Source: Streptomyces sp. NBC_01142 (lineage in GTDB: Bacteria; Actinomycetota; Actinomycetes; Streptomycetales; Streptomycetaceae). From it: DNA of 64,000 bases. How positions within the stretch are numbered: the stretch's first letter is position 1; every line of letters begins with the position of its first letter. The stretch covers positions 3,410,001 through 3,474,000 of the forward strand of contig NZ_JAPEOR010000001.1 of assembly GCF_026341125.1 (NCBI RefSeq), read 5' to 3'. The position numbers were made by a program, and so were the translations under genes. Positions 50,822-59,986 of the stretch are shown here, piece after piece. The notes beneath the pieces were generated by a model. It saw only the letters and a list, made by a program, of their open reading frames with translations. It was not told the origin of the DNA and did not search any database.

Positions 50822-50962
50822 CTGTCTCGGGCGGGCGTACAGAACGCTGTGCGCGAGTGCGCCCTGCCGGAAGTCCGTGACGAAGGCGCGGCACATCGGG
50901 CGTGGCGACTGCGCGGACGGCAGCGGCGCGGAAGGCGGACTCCACGCCCTGTCCGTCATCCG

Positions 50963-51487
50963 TCAGGTTTTCGTGCCGCGGGGCACAACCATCTCGGTCA
51001 GCCGGGCGGCACCGGGCGCGAGGGACGACCAGGAGCCCGGCACGTGCAGCACGGCGATCGCGGATGTCGGAAACTTCGTACGGGTCTGCTCCAGCGCGTA
51101 GCCGTCCGCCTCACCGGCAAGCATCATTACCAGTTCCTGCACGCCGGGGTTGTGTCCGATCAGCAGGAGCGTCCTGACGTGCACGGGGGCTTCCCGTACG
51201 ACGCCGAGCAACTCCCCGGCGCTCGCCCGGTAAATGCGTGCGTCGTGCATCACCGGCGTGATGACGCCGAACTCGACCGAGACGAGGTCCCACGTCTGGC
51301 GGGTGCGAAGCGCCGGGGAGCACACGACGAGCTCGGGAAGGCAGTCTGCCTCGCGCAGCCAGCGGCCCGCGGCCGGCGCGTCGCGGCGGCCGCGCGGAGC
51401 GAGCGGCCGCTCGTGGTCGGCCACGTCCGGCCATGCCGACTTGGCGTGCCGCAGGACGACGAGGCGCCGGACGTTGCCCGATGTCAT
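50963..51487 (-). CDS. SixA-type histidine phosphatase
   Basis: A 174-residue phosphatase of the histidine-phosphatase superfamily. It has VVLRHAKSAWPDVADHERPLAPRG, with the catalytic RHxKS, VCSPALRTRQTW and LLLIGHNPGVQELVMMLA with the second His. Members remove phosphate from phosphohistidine or small molecules. The ATG overlaps the stop of the CysRS-like gene (ATGA), so both are expressed together. The substrate is unknown. Confidence 0.9.
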   Translation of the reverse strand: MTSGNVRRLVVLRHAKSAWPDVADHERPLAPRGRRDAPAAGRWLREADCLPELVVCSPALRTRQTWDLVSVEFGVITPVMHDARIYRASAGELLGVVREAPVHVRTLLLIGHNPGVQELVMMLAGEADGYALEQTRTKFPTSAIAVLHVPGSWSSLAPGAARLTEMVVPRGTKT

Positions 51488-52293
51488 GGCGTCGCCGGGT
51501 GCTGGTGGCCGACCTCGCGTGCGAGGTCCAGCCCGAGGACGCGGTCGAGGTGGGCGAAGGTCTCGAACTTGGCGCCGGCCGGTACATCGGCGCGACTTTC
51601 CATGCCGCGCAGCATGTCCATCACCGCGGGGACGCCGAGATTGTCGGCAAGCGCGGCATGAGCCTGTCGCATCAGGTCGGCGGGGATCGGCCCGGACGGC
51701 TCCTGCGCCCAGTCGGCGACCTGCTGACGCCAGTGCCGCAGTGTCCGCCAGGCCTCGGCGAGCGCGGCGCGGGTGATGGTGACCGGCGTGCCGTAGGCGT
51801 GGCCGAGCAACAGCATCCTCACAGCCAGCGGATCGATTCCTTCTGGCGCGAGGGCCTCCAGCAGACCCGGGACGCCCTCGTCCGGGGGCGCCGAGCTGAC
51901 CCGGCCCACGTCGATCAGGACCCCGTCAACGGCGTCCGGTGTGTCGGTGCCGTGAGCGAGCAGGTGCACGTCGGCAGGGGCGCCGAGGGTCTCGGCCGAA
52001 TGGTGAGCACCGACGGTGGCGGGCGGGTGGATCCCGAGACCGGCCATGGCTCGGTCGAGCGCCTGGGCCTGCTCGCGCGGCAGGTCCGGTGTGGTGAGGA
52101 CCGTAAGGCTCTGTACGCCGTGCAGCTCCGCGGTGCGCGCCAGTACGTCACCGACCAGGGGCACGCGCAGGTGGTGCACTGTGGCGATCCCGGTGTCGAT
52201 GGCCGGCAGGTGGGCGCAGATGCGCAGGAGATGGCGGCGTGCGGAGGGAATCTCCATGAGGCGGCCGGTGGGGGTGTCGGCGATACGCAGCAT
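51484..52293 (-). CDS. Cysteinyl-tRNA-synthetase-like protein without catalytic motifs
   Basis: A 269-residue protein starting MLRIADTPTGRLMEI, like CysRS and MshC, which open 'LRLYDTxTGxxEE'. Where those enzymes have the HIGH motif this protein reads IATVHHLRVPLVGDVLARTAEL, and no KMSKS or zinc-ligand set is visible. The C-terminal half (MLLLGHAYGTPVTITRAALAEAWRTLRHW, then HAALADNLGVPAVMDML) does match the anticodon-side helical region of CysRS. At about half normal length it cannot be a working synthetase. The ATG has no clear ribosome site and may be leaderless. It is coupled to the SixA-type gene. Confidence 0.65.
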   Translation of the reverse strand: MLRIADTPTGRLMEIPSARRHLLRICAHLPAIDTGIATVHHLRVPLVGDVLARTAELHGVQSLTVLTTPDLPREQAQALDRAMAGLGIHPPATVGAHHSAETLGAPADVHLLAHGTDTPDAVDGVLIDVGRVSSAPPDEGVPGLLEALAPEGIDPLAVRMLLLGHAYGTPVTITRAALAEAWRTLRHWRQQVADWAQEPSGPIPADLMRQAHAALADNLGVPAVMDMLRGMESRADVPAGAKFETFAHLDRVLGLDLAREVGHQHPATP

Positions 52294-52578
52294 GCTGTGG
52301 AGGCTAGTCGTGGGTGCCTCCGAAGAGCGGGAGGACCTGATCAGGGCGTCGAGGTTGCGAAAATGCGGCGCCGCGCGCGACAGGCGGCATGCGAGGCCAT
52401 GCGGCCGGGCCGCGGGCGTGTGGACCTCCCCTCGGCAAGAGCGAGGCGCGCAGGGGACGCGGACTGCAGCACGGTGCGACGGGGGCCACGTCGATGTCTG
52501 TTCCCTCTGTCGGAATGCTTCCTCCGGCGTAGCATTGATTTCGGGTTGGTGCACTCTCACGTGCACGGCCCGGAAGGG

Positions 52579-52606
52579 CGGCCCCGGTGTGTAACTGCCG
52601 GGGCCG
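52579..52606. terminator. Hairpin after the small gene at 52,610
   Basis: A 9-bp stem (cggccccgg / ccggggccg) four bases past the stop of the minus-strand gene at 52,610. It supports that gene being transcribed. Confidence 0.55.
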
Positions 52607-52609
52607 TTG

Positions 52610-52873
52610 TCACAGCCGCAGACGGACCACAGTGGCTCCGGAGCGGGCACCGAGGCGGCGGGTCTCAGCCTGTGCCGCCCCCGCGCTCACGAGGACCGCG
52701 GGGGCCCTGTGGGGATCCGGCAGCGGTAAGTGGTCACCTGGCACCCGGAAGTGAGCAGGGCGGCCCGGAACGGTGCGCGGCGCAACCACGACGGTGTCGA
52801 CCCGAGGGGGCACAAGGTCGTCGTGCGCGAAGCGATCTGTGGTATGGACACACTGGCTGAAAGTTGTACCCAT
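52610..52873 (-). CDS. Small hypothetical protein
   Basis: An 87-residue frame beginning MGTTFSQCVHTTDRFAHDDL, then PPRVDTVVVAPRTVPGRPAHF and a C-terminus ETRRLGARSGATVVRLRL. The codon bias is acceptable and a terminator hairpin lies immediately downstream. I do not recognise the family. It is divergent from the response-regulator gene of the lanthipeptide locus. Confidence 0.4.
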   Translation of the reverse strand: MGTTFSQCVHTTDRFAHDDLVPPRVDTVVVAPRTVPGRPAHFRVPGDHLPLPDPHRAPAVLVSAGAAQAETRRLGARSGATVVRLRL

Positions 52874-52949
52874 CGCTCTGTCCGGACTGGGTAGGCATGG
52901 GTCTGCGCGCAGCACGGGTTTCGGTATCTCTCGTAGAAGTGGGGCGAAC

Positions 52950-53537
52950 GTGATCCGGGTGTTATTGGTGCACGACACATGGCTCATGCGGTCGGCTCTT
53001 ACCGCGCTGTTGGAATCCGCGGAGGGCATCGAGGCGTCAGCCGCCTGTTGGGAAAAGGCCCCGAGCCAGGCGCGCTCGTTACGGCCCGATCTCTGTGTTG
53101 TGGACACGGACTGTCCGGGGTCTTCGCGGTTACCGGACCATCCAACGGGGCAACGATGCGAACTGCTCGTGCTGGCCACCTCTTGCCGGCCCGGCGTTCT
53201 GCGCCGCGCCGTTCAGGCGAAGGCTCTGGGCTTCGTGAACAAGGACGCGTCGCCGGCCCTGTTGCTGAACGCGATCAGGCTTGTCGCGGCCGGGAAGCGG
53301 TACGTCGACGCCTCGCTTGCTCTGGACCTCGTCCAGGCGGCCGACATGCCGCTGACCCCCCGTGAGTTGAGCGTGCTGGCGCTCGCTTCGGACGGCGCGT
53401 CCGTTCCTGAGACCGCCCGCACTCTGCAACTGAGTAAAGGGACCGTGCGGAACTACATGTCCGCGATCACTCGCAAGACCAACGCCCGCAACTGGAGCGA
53501 CGCCGTCCGCATCTCGCAAGGAGCGGGCTGGGTATAG
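52950..53537 (+). CDS. ramR: RamR/AmfR-like orphan response regulator (NarL type)
   Basis: A 195-residue regulator. The receiver-like domain starts VIRVLLVHDTWLMRSALTALLE; the usual acidic pair is His-Asp here. The phosphorylation-site position is CVVDTDCPG. The C-terminal LuxR/NarL helix-turn-helix is clear: PLTPRELSVLALASDGASVPETARTLQLSKGTVRNYMSAI. SapB/AmfS clusters carry such an orphan regulator (RamR/AmfR) that activates the operon without a paired kinase, and the altered pocket fits phosphate-independent action. It is convergent with the transporter genes, 10 bases from their end. The GTG at 52950 is the chosen start. Confidence 0.8.
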   Translation: MIRVLLVHDTWLMRSALTALLESAEGIEASAACWEKAPSQARSLRPDLCVVDTDCPGSSRLPDHPTGQRCELLVLATSCRPGVLRRAVQAKALGFVNKDASPALLLNAIRLVAAGKRYVDASLALDLVQAADMPLTPRELSVLALASDGASVPETARTLQLSKGTVRNYMSAITRKTNARNWSDAVRISQGAGWV

Positions 53538-53547
53538 GCGGGCCGGC

Positions 53548-55305
53548 TCAGTTTCGCTCCGCGTGCCAGCGTCCGACCAGGTCGCGGTAGAGCGGCGAGT
53601 GGTCGAGCAGCTCCTGATGGCCCCCACACGCGGCGTTGAGGCCGTCGAGCACCAGTATCCGATCGGCACGCAGGGCCGAACTGATCCGGTGGGCAACCAC
53701 GATCAGCGTTCCGGGCCGCTGCGCGAAGGCCCGTTCGGCCCGGGCCTCGGCCGCCGGATCGAGGTGGCAGGTGGCCTCGTCCAGGATGACGAGCGGCGCG
53801 GGGGAGAGATACGACCGGCCGAGCGCGATGAGCTGTCTTTCGCCCTGCGACAGGGTCGCGGGATCGACGTGCGCGTCGATCCCGCCGAGCCTGTGCACCA
53901 GGGGGCCGAGGCCGACCGCTTCCGACGCGGCATCCACCGCTGACCGCGACGCTCCGTCCGGGCAGAGGTAGAGCAGGTTCTGGTAGAGGCTGCCGGTGAA
54001 GACGTAGGCCTGCTGCGGGATGAGCACGCGCAGCCGGGAGAGGTCGGCTCCACGACCGGCTTGCGCATGCGCCGGCCGGTCGTGGAGCCGTACCTCACCC
54101 TTGTCCGGTTCGAGCAGGCCGGCGAGCAGACAGGTCAGCGTGGACTTGCCGATGCCGCTGGGTCCCACCACGGTGAGGTGCTCGCCGGGCTCGATCGTCA
54201 GGTCGAGCCCGCGCAGCACGGGCTGCGCCCCAGGGCCGTAGGCGAACGTCACTCCACGCAGTTCGACCCGCGGTACGCCGGGGCGTCGCGGAGCGTGCCC
54301 CGGCTGCTCGGGGGTGCCCCCGGGCTCCGGGGCGGCCGGGCCGGGGTCCGGCCCGGGGGACAGTCGGCCGAGGACCACGAGCAGTCGGGTGCCGGCCGCG
54401 CCCAGTGCGTTCATCAGGTTGTGCAGAGCAGGCAGCAGTGCCTGGGTCAGAAACGTCAGCGCGCCGAGCAGAGCGCCCGCCGTGACGCCGTGACGCAGCA
54501 GCCAGGGGGCGGCGACCAGCAGCAGGACCACCGGAAGGTGTCCGGCGACGCCGAGTGACAGGGAGCGGGCACCCGCCCACCGGGCCAGGGACCGTGCCGC
54601 CCGGGCCTCCTGCTCGATCAGCGCGTGCGTCTGCGCCGCCATGGGTGCGCCTGCGCCGCAGGCCACCACATCGCGCAGGCCCTGCGCCATCGAGCCGAAC
54701 TGCGCGGACAGAGCTTCGTCGGCACGGAGGAAGTCGCGTTGTCGGGCAGCCATCGGTGCCAGCGTGGCCAGAAAGAGCAGCAGCCCCGTGAGCAGCGGTG
54801 GGACCACGACGACCAGCAGAGCAGGAGCGAGCGCCGCGAGACCGACAAGTGCCCCGACCGCGGTGAAGACGAAGGACCGCGCCACGAGCACCAGCCCCGC
54901 GAAACTGTCCCGTGCGATCTCCGTCTGGTTGGTCAGCCGGGAGACCACCGAGCTGTCAGCGGCCTGCGCCGGTTCGGCCAACGCCTGGTCCAGAGACCGT
55001 CTCACCACCCGGCGGACCAGACCGTCCCGCAGTGGTTCGACAAGGTCGGCGAGTCCTCGGAAGACACCGCCGGTGGCCAGGCCGCCGATGACGACGGCCA
55101 GCGCGGCCACCGCCAGCCACGCCAGGCCGGTGCCGGTACGGCCGGCGAGAAAACCGCGGTCCAGCGCCATCGCCACGCCGTAACCGCCGAGAAAGGTGTG
55201 GGCCGATTCCAGCAGGGACCAGCCACCCAGCTTCAGCAGTACGCGTTTGCGGTGGCCGAGGAAGCGCAGGGCCTGAGGCAGGAGCTGTGAGCGCGTCGTC
55301 GTCAT
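53548..55305 (-). CDS. ramB: ABC transporter half-molecule of the lanthipeptide locus (RamB-like)
   Basis: A 585-residue exporter with an N-terminal membrane domain of about six helices (residues 20-330) and an ATPase domain. It has Walker A VVGPSGIGKSTLTCLL, signature TLSQGERQLIALGRS, Walker B LVILDEATCHLD with the catalytic Glu, and VVAHRIS with the switch His. No C39 leader-peptidase domain is present, as in other class III lanthipeptide exporters. The start overlaps the preceding stop (TGATG). It probably forms a heterodimer with the next half-transporter and exports the surfactant peptide. Confidence 0.88.
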   Translation of the reverse strand: MTTTRSQLLPQALRFLGHRKRVLLKLGGWSLLESAHTFLGGYGVAMALDRGFLAGRTGTGLAWLAVAALAVVIGGLATGGVFRGLADLVEPLRDGLVRRVVRRSLDQALAEPAQAADSSVVSRLTNQTEIARDSFAGLVLVARSFVFTAVGALVGLAALAPALLVVVVPPLLTGLLLFLATLAPMAARQRDFLRADEALSAQFGSMAQGLRDVVACGAGAPMAAQTHALIEQEARAARSLARWAGARSLSLGVAGHLPVVLLLVAAPWLLRHGVTAGALLGALTFLTQALLPALHNLMNALGAAGTRLLVVLGRLSPGPDPGPAAPEPGGTPEQPGHAPRRPGVPRVELRGVTFAYGPGAQPVLRGLDLTIEPGEHLTVVGPSGIGKSTLTCLLAGLLEPDKGEVRLHDRPAHAQAGRGADLSRLRVLIPQQAYVFTGSLYQNLLYLCPDGASRSAVDAASEAVGLGPLVHRLGGIDAHVDPATLSQGERQLIALGRSYLSPAPLVILDEATCHLDPAAEARAERAFAQRPGTLIVVAHRISSALRADRILVLDGLNAACGGHQELLDHSPLYRDLVGRWHAERN

Positions 55306-57068
55306 CAGCTCCCCTCCGTGTCCTGACCCGTAGCTGCGAACACGGCCCGGTAGTCGGGCTCTTCCCACAGGCGTTCGTGCGGGCCCACGCGGCGGACGCG
55401 GCCGTCCTCGACCCATGCGACCAGGTCGGCACGTGCCGCTGAGGAAACGCGGTGGGCGATCAGCAGCCGGGTACCCTTCCGGACGTCGCGTACGAGTGCC
55501 CGGCCGACGTGGAGTTCGGTGACGCTGTCCAGGCTTGAGGTGGCGTCGTCCAGGATCAGCAATCGGCCGGCGTGGGCGAACGCCCGTGCCAGCCCGAGGC
55601 GTTGCAGTTCCCCGCCAGACAGGGGGGCGTCGGCGAGCGGCGTCGCGTACCCGCCGGGCAGGAGCTGGACGAAGGTGTCTGCCCCTGCCGCCCGGGCCGC
55701 CGCCCCGATCTCACCGACGGTGGGCGTGTACGGTCCGAATCCGATGGCTGCGCCGACCGTTTCACCGAACAGGACCGGCCGTTCGAAGGCGTAGCCGACC
55801 TCCCGGCGCAGCTCCGACGGATCGGCCTCGGTCAGCGGTACGCCGTCCAGCAGCACCAGCCCGCTGTCGGGGTCGGCCAGCCGCCCGGCGACGGCAGCGA
55901 GAGTGGACTTGCCCGAGCCGGAGCGCCCCACGACGGCCATCGTCATGCCCTCGGGCACGACGAGATCGACTCCGCGCAGCACCGGAGCGCCGCCGCGGCT
56001 GACGCTGACCGACAGCAGCTCGACGCGCCCGGGACCGTCGGCGGGCAGTGGGCGCGTCCCGTGGCGTACGGCGGGAAGGGTGAGCACTTCGCCAAGGCGA
56101 CGGGCCGCGGCGCGGCTGCGCAGGAGGGAGTTGAGCTGTCCGACCACCGCACCCAGGCCGGCGGCGAGGGCGGCATAGCGGGAGGCCGCCAGCAGGTCTC
56201 CCACGGAAAGGCTTCCACTCACCAGTCGCACCCCGCCGACAGCCAGGACGGCCGTGGTCAGCAGGGGCACCAGAATCCCGCTGCCCACCGACGCGCGTCC
56301 GTAGACCTGCCACATGCGCCGCCCCTGGGCGCCCAGTTCGGAGAGCGGAGCCAGTACGCGGGCGAGTTCGCGCTCGGCGGTCCCCGCTGCGGCGACGGTA
56401 CGGGCACCGCCGAGGGCCTCGAGGAGGCGGCCGGCGATGTCCGCCTGCACGCGCTGGTACTGGGAGATGCTGTCGGAGGACCCGCGGGCGAAGGCCCGCA
56501 GCAGCAGGGCCAGCAGGGGGATCCCCGCGAGGAAGACAACGGCCAGCCAAACGTCGATGAGTGCCAGGCAGACCAGACCGCCGACCGGGACGAGGAGTGA
56601 GGCCAGGCCGATGGCCGCCGTGGTGGGCGCGGTGCCCGCCTCTGCGGCGTTGCCGGTCAGCCGGGTCACCAGGTCGCCCGGGGTGAAGCGGTCGGCGGCG
56701 CGGTGCGGCGCGAGGGAGAGCAGGTGGTCGGCTCCGCAGCGGCGCAGCCAGGCGGTACTGCGGGCGCTGATCGCACCGCCGGCCAGTGCCTCCAAGGCGT
56801 CGAAGAGGACTTCGGCGGCGACAAGCACGGCGCACAGCACGACGGCCCGTTGTACCCCCGCGGCATCTTCGAGCAGCAGGTCGAGCGTGTGCCCGAGAGC
56901 GGCGGGCAGTGCGACGGCCGCGGCGGCAGATGCCGTGCTGAACAGGAAGAGGGCGAATGTGCGGCTCGCACTGTGCCGTGCCGCACCGAGCAGGACGCCG
57001 GAAGCACCGGCGAGGGGCGCGAGTTCGGCTGGGTTGCGGGGCGGGGCGGGCCGGGGCGTGGGGGCCAT
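55305..57068 (-). CDS. ramA: ABC transporter half-molecule of the lanthipeptide locus (RamA-like)
   Basis: A 587-residue partner exporter. The membrane domain covers about 30-320; the ATPase has Walker A VVGRSGSGKSTLAAVAG, signature PLSGGELQRLGLARAF and Walker B LLILDDATSSLD, where the catalytic Glu is replaced by Asp. Heterodimeric ABC exporters often have one such degenerate site, with the partner keeping Glu, as here. The ATG at 57068 gives a typical length; an upstream GTG at 57167 would add 33 residues without a ribosome site. It lies 128 bases after the precursor gene. Confidence 0.87.
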   Translation of the reverse strand: MAPTPRPAPPRNPAELAPLAGASGVLLGAARHSASRTFALFLFSTASAAAAVALPAALGHTLDLLLEDAAGVQRAVVLCAVLVAAEVLFDALEALAGGAISARSTAWLRRCGADHLLSLAPHRAADRFTPGDLVTRLTGNAAEAGTAPTTAAIGLASLLVPVGGLVCLALIDVWLAVVFLAGIPLLALLLRAFARGSSDSISQYQRVQADIAGRLLEALGGARTVAAAGTAERELARVLAPLSELGAQGRRMWQVYGRASVGSGILVPLLTTAVLAVGGVRLVSGSLSVGDLLAASRYAALAAGLGAVVGQLNSLLRSRAAARRLGEVLTLPAVRHGTRPLPADGPGRVELLSVSVSRGGAPVLRGVDLVVPEGMTMAVVGRSGSGKSTLAAVAGRLADPDSGLVLLDGVPLTEADPSELRREVGYAFERPVLFGETVGAAIGFGPYTPTVGEIGAAARAAGADTFVQLLPGGYATPLADAPLSGGELQRLGLARAFAHAGRLLILDDATSSLDSVTELHVGRALVRDVRKGTRLLIAHRVSSAARADLVAWVEDGRVRRVGPHERLWEEPDYRAVFAATGQDTEGS

Positions 57069-57195
57069 GGGGGTGCAGTCCTCGCCTCCGTCGGTGAGAT
57101 GCGGGCCGGTCACGCCGCGGTCCCGGGCGAAGTTGCTCGCCCGGGACCGCTGCGCGCGTGTCACCACAGAGCCGAAGTCCCGTGGTGACCACGCG

Positions 57196-57327
57196 TCAGT
57201 TACAGGTGGTGACGCTCAGGCTGCTGTTACCGCAGAGCAGCAGGCTCGCACGGCTGCCGCCGGTCGCGAGCTCGCCGGTGTCCTCGGACTCGGGGATCTC
57301 CATCGTCTGCAGGTCGAGAAGTGTCAT
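57196..57327 (-). CDS. ramS: SapB/AmfS-like class III lanthipeptide precursor
   Basis: A 43-residue precursor: leader MTLLDLQTMEIPESEDTGEL, then a core that contains GSRASLLLCGNSSLSVTTCN. The leader carries the conserved hydrophobic 'LxDLQ' recognition motif of class III peptides. The core has two Ser/Cys ring modules (SLLLC and SSLSVTTC) as in SapB, from which it differs, as far as I recall, by Asn for Asp, Val for Ile and one extra Gly near the core start. GGAGAGG precedes the ATG. The mature product would be a surfactant peptide aiding aerial growth. Confidence 0.92.
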   Translation of the reverse strand: MTLLDLQTMEIPESEDTGELATGGSRASLLLCGNSSLSVTTCN

Positions 57328-57391
57328 GGTGGTGTTCCTCTCCTATTGGGGACGGATCTTGCTCAGGTCCCCCCGTGCAGGGGGACCGGCT

Positions 57392-59986
57392 TCAGGGCCG
57401 CGGTGGCGGCGGGAGGAAGGGCAGATGCACGGGCTGGTCGTGCAGCGCGCTGCCCAGCGCGAGCAGGCAGCCGGCTGTGCCGGTACTGAGGTCCATGGAC
57501 AGGCGCATCATCTGCTCGCCGGCGAAGGCGAGATGCCCCTGGTAGGGGACCGCGCCCCACGAGAGCGAGTCGATCTGACGGTGCAGATCGGCGGCGTGGG
57601 TGCCCGGGCCTCCGGTCGTGGTGCGGCTCAGGTGCAGCACCATGCCCGCAGCGCCGCGGAACAGGCCGGGCTGGGCATAGAACTTGGCCTGCGCCGCCTG
57701 CACGATTTCGCCCCTGGCCTTCTCGAACTCCTCGTCGGCGCGGTGGACGAGGTAGTCGTCGAGCACCATGCCGATGCCGACGCTGCCGGCGCCCAGGTAG
57801 GGCATGGTCCGCCAGCCCTCATTGACCTGGAGGGCTCCTCCCACGCCTCGTACACAACGGGCCAGGTCGCGGCGTAGTGCGTCGGCGGCCAGGTCCAGCA
57901 GGGCGTCGTCGCCGGTCGCCTCGTACAGGCGCAGGTGGAGCAGCGCCGTTCCGGTGGCTCCGTGGAGGAGTCCGGCACGCGGGGCCCGGGCGCCGACTGG
58001 CCCGGACGGGGGAGCGCCGGCCTTGTCGGCCGTGAGCCGGGCGCATTGGAGCGCCTTGTCGCGCAGCGCGCTCTCGCCCGTGGAGGTGGCCAGGGAATCG
58101 AGGGCCAGGCCGAGTCCGGCCAGTCCGCTGTGCAGGTCGGGGGCGATGTCCTCCCAGCTCTGGGAGGTGATCGTGTCGACGAGGTCCAGGGCGCGTTCGC
58201 GGTGTCCGAGCCGGTCCAGGACCCAGGCGATGCCCGACAGGCCGTCGTAGAAGCCGAGTGGGCTGCCGGAGGCAGGGGTTCTCGCGGCCCTCAGCAGCCA
58301 CTGTTCCGCTTCCGGAGCCGGTTCGGCGCCGGTCTCGGCCAGCGCGTAGAGGACGCCGGCCGCTCCGTAGGCGAAGCATGCGCCGCCGACCGTACCGAAC
58401 TGGGCTATGTCTCCGGGAAAGAAACGATCCTGCCGCTCCGGAGAGGCGGAGGCCAGGATCGCCCGGGCCATGGAGTCGCGGCTGCGCGGCCAGTCGGCCG
58501 GCTCCACGGGTAAGTAGGGGTTCGCCGCCCCTTGGATCCGACGCTCCGGTATGTCCGTACGGTGACCGCGCAGGATCTCGTCGACGGCTTCCTGCAGGAA
58601 ATCGCGCGGCACCGGGAACTGCTCGGCGGCGATCTCCGCCAGATGCGCGGCTTTCGCCCGGTCGATGGCGAACAGACTGGTGAGGGGCAGGAACAAGGCC
58701 AGCCGCAGGCACGCCAGGGCGTACCGGTCGACGTCGAAGCCCCTGCGGTCGGCAGGTGCGACGAACCCCGGATTGGCGATCACCTGACGACGGTTCACGT
58801 CGTCGACCGCGGCTGCCTCGAAGTCCAGCAGCACCACCGAGCGTTCGTCCTCGGACAGCATGATGTTGAAAAGGTGCAGGTCGTTGAAAGCCACGCCCCG
58901 CGCATGGATCGCCGATACGGCGTCCTCCACCAGGCGGTGCACCCGCATCGCCCACTGGGTGTACTCGGCGAGCCGCTCCGCGCTGGGATCCGCTTCGATC
59001 AGCGGGTGCCGGTGTGCGAAGAAGCTGTTGAGCGGACGGCCCTCGATGAATTCCAGTACGAGGAAGGAGTGGTCGCCCAGGGTGAACCAGTCGCGCACCT
59101 CGGGTGTGCAGCCGAGCCCGGACAGCCGCTGCAGTGCGTCTCTCTCCCGCTCCAGCCGGGTCACCGCGTCGGCTTCGTCCGCGGCCAGGCCGGCGTGTGG
59201 CCGGGCCTCCTTCAGGACCACCTGCTCATCGGTACGCAGGTCCCGTCCGACGAACACGCCGCCGCCGTTGGAGAAATGCAGCGCGCGCTCGAACCGGTAC
59301 GGGATGTCGGTGAGCGTCGTGGCAGAGCGGGCGGCCAGATGCGGTTCGAGGAAGGCGGGGAGGGTGACCCATTCGGGGACGTGGAACGTCGGGTCCCTGC
59401 GGTCGGGAACAAGTCGTCCATGGTTGTCTTCGACCGCGGGGCACAGCTCGCCCCGGTCGTCGTAACAGTGCCGTTCCGTGAAGCTGCCGTAGCGCACATG
59501 GACCGGTCCCGCGCCCCAGCGTAAGTCGGTGAGGATGTACGGGCCGGGCTCGCCTCCGAGCAGACCGTCCAGGTCTTCGGCGATGGTGCGGCACTGATCG
59601 TCGTCGGCGGGGTAGATGGTGAGGAACTTCCCGCTGGCGGCGCGGTCGGCGTACTTGGCGTTGCGGGTGTGCAGCAGATACCGGCTCGGCATGCACTTGA
59701 AGGCGATGGATCGAGGGACGCAGTAGTCCCAGACCTGGGCGAGCACCTTCTCTGCGTTGTCCAGGCAGGCGGATATATGGATCTTCCATCCCTGACTGGG
59801 CAGTGCACTGTCGAGCGGTCGGAACGCCAGCCAGTCGCCCGACCGGTGGCGCTGCCAGCCGGCCGGGAGCTCGCGCCGCACGGTCTCGTAGAGAGCGGCG
59901 GAACCACTGCCTTCCTCGTACGACCGGTGCGGAGCGTCGTAGAACTGCCGGTTCGCGTCGCAGAAGACGGCGTACCCCTTGTTCAT
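57392..59986 (-). CDS. ramC: Class III lanthipeptide synthetase LanKC (RamC-like)
   Basis: An 864-residue three-domain enzyme. Residues about 1-210 form the phosphoSer/Thr lyase domain (FKCMPSRYLLHTRNAKYADR). About 220-500 is a Ser/Thr-kinase-like domain with VVLKEARPHAG (Lys), AFNDLHLFNIML (catalytic Asp-Asn) and VVLLDFEAA. About 550-864 is a LanC-like cyclase (SGLAGLGLALDSL, GLLHGATGTALL, MPYLGAGSVGIGMVLDD) lacking the zinc ligands of LanC, as expected for class III. It dehydrates Ser residues of the precursor and forms the thioether rings. The precursor gene follows 64 bases later. Confidence 0.95.
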   Translation of the reverse strand: MNKGYAVFCDANRQFYDAPHRSYEEGSGSAALYETVRRELPAGWQRHRSGDWLAFRPLDSALPSQGWKIHISACLDNAEKVLAQVWDYCVPRSIAFKCMPSRYLLHTRNAKYADRAASGKFLTIYPADDDQCRTIAEDLDGLLGGEPGPYILTDLRWGAGPVHVRYGSFTERHCYDDRGELCPAVEDNHGRLVPDRRDPTFHVPEWVTLPAFLEPHLAARSATTLTDIPYRFERALHFSNGGGVFVGRDLRTDEQVVLKEARPHAGLAADEADAVTRLERERDALQRLSGLGCTPEVRDWFTLGDHSFLVLEFIEGRPLNSFFAHRHPLIEADPSAERLAEYTQWAMRVHRLVEDAVSAIHARGVAFNDLHLFNIMLSEDERSVVLLDFEAAAVDDVNRRQVIANPGFVAPADRRGFDVDRYALACLRLALFLPLTSLFAIDRAKAAHLAEIAAEQFPVPRDFLQEAVDEILRGHRTDIPERRIQGAANPYLPVEPADWPRSRDSMARAILASASPERQDRFFPGDIAQFGTVGGACFAYGAAGVLYALAETGAEPAPEAEQWLLRAARTPASGSPLGFYDGLSGIAWVLDRLGHRERALDLVDTITSQSWEDIAPDLHSGLAGLGLALDSLATSTGESALRDKALQCARLTADKAGAPPSGPVGARAPRAGLLHGATGTALLHLRLYEATGDDALLDLAADALRRDLARCVRGVGGALQVNEGWRTMPYLGAGSVGIGMVLDDYLVHRADEEFEKARGEIVQAAQAKFYAQPGLFRGAAGMVLHLSRTTTGGPGTHAADLHRQIDSLSWGAVPYQGHLAFAGEQMMRLSMDLSTGTAGCLLALGSALHDQPVHLPFLPPPPRP

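Noticed and set aside
51484..52293. Working cysteinyl-tRNA synthetase or mycothiol ligase
   Set aside because: HIGH, KMSKS and zinc ligands are missing and the length is about half.
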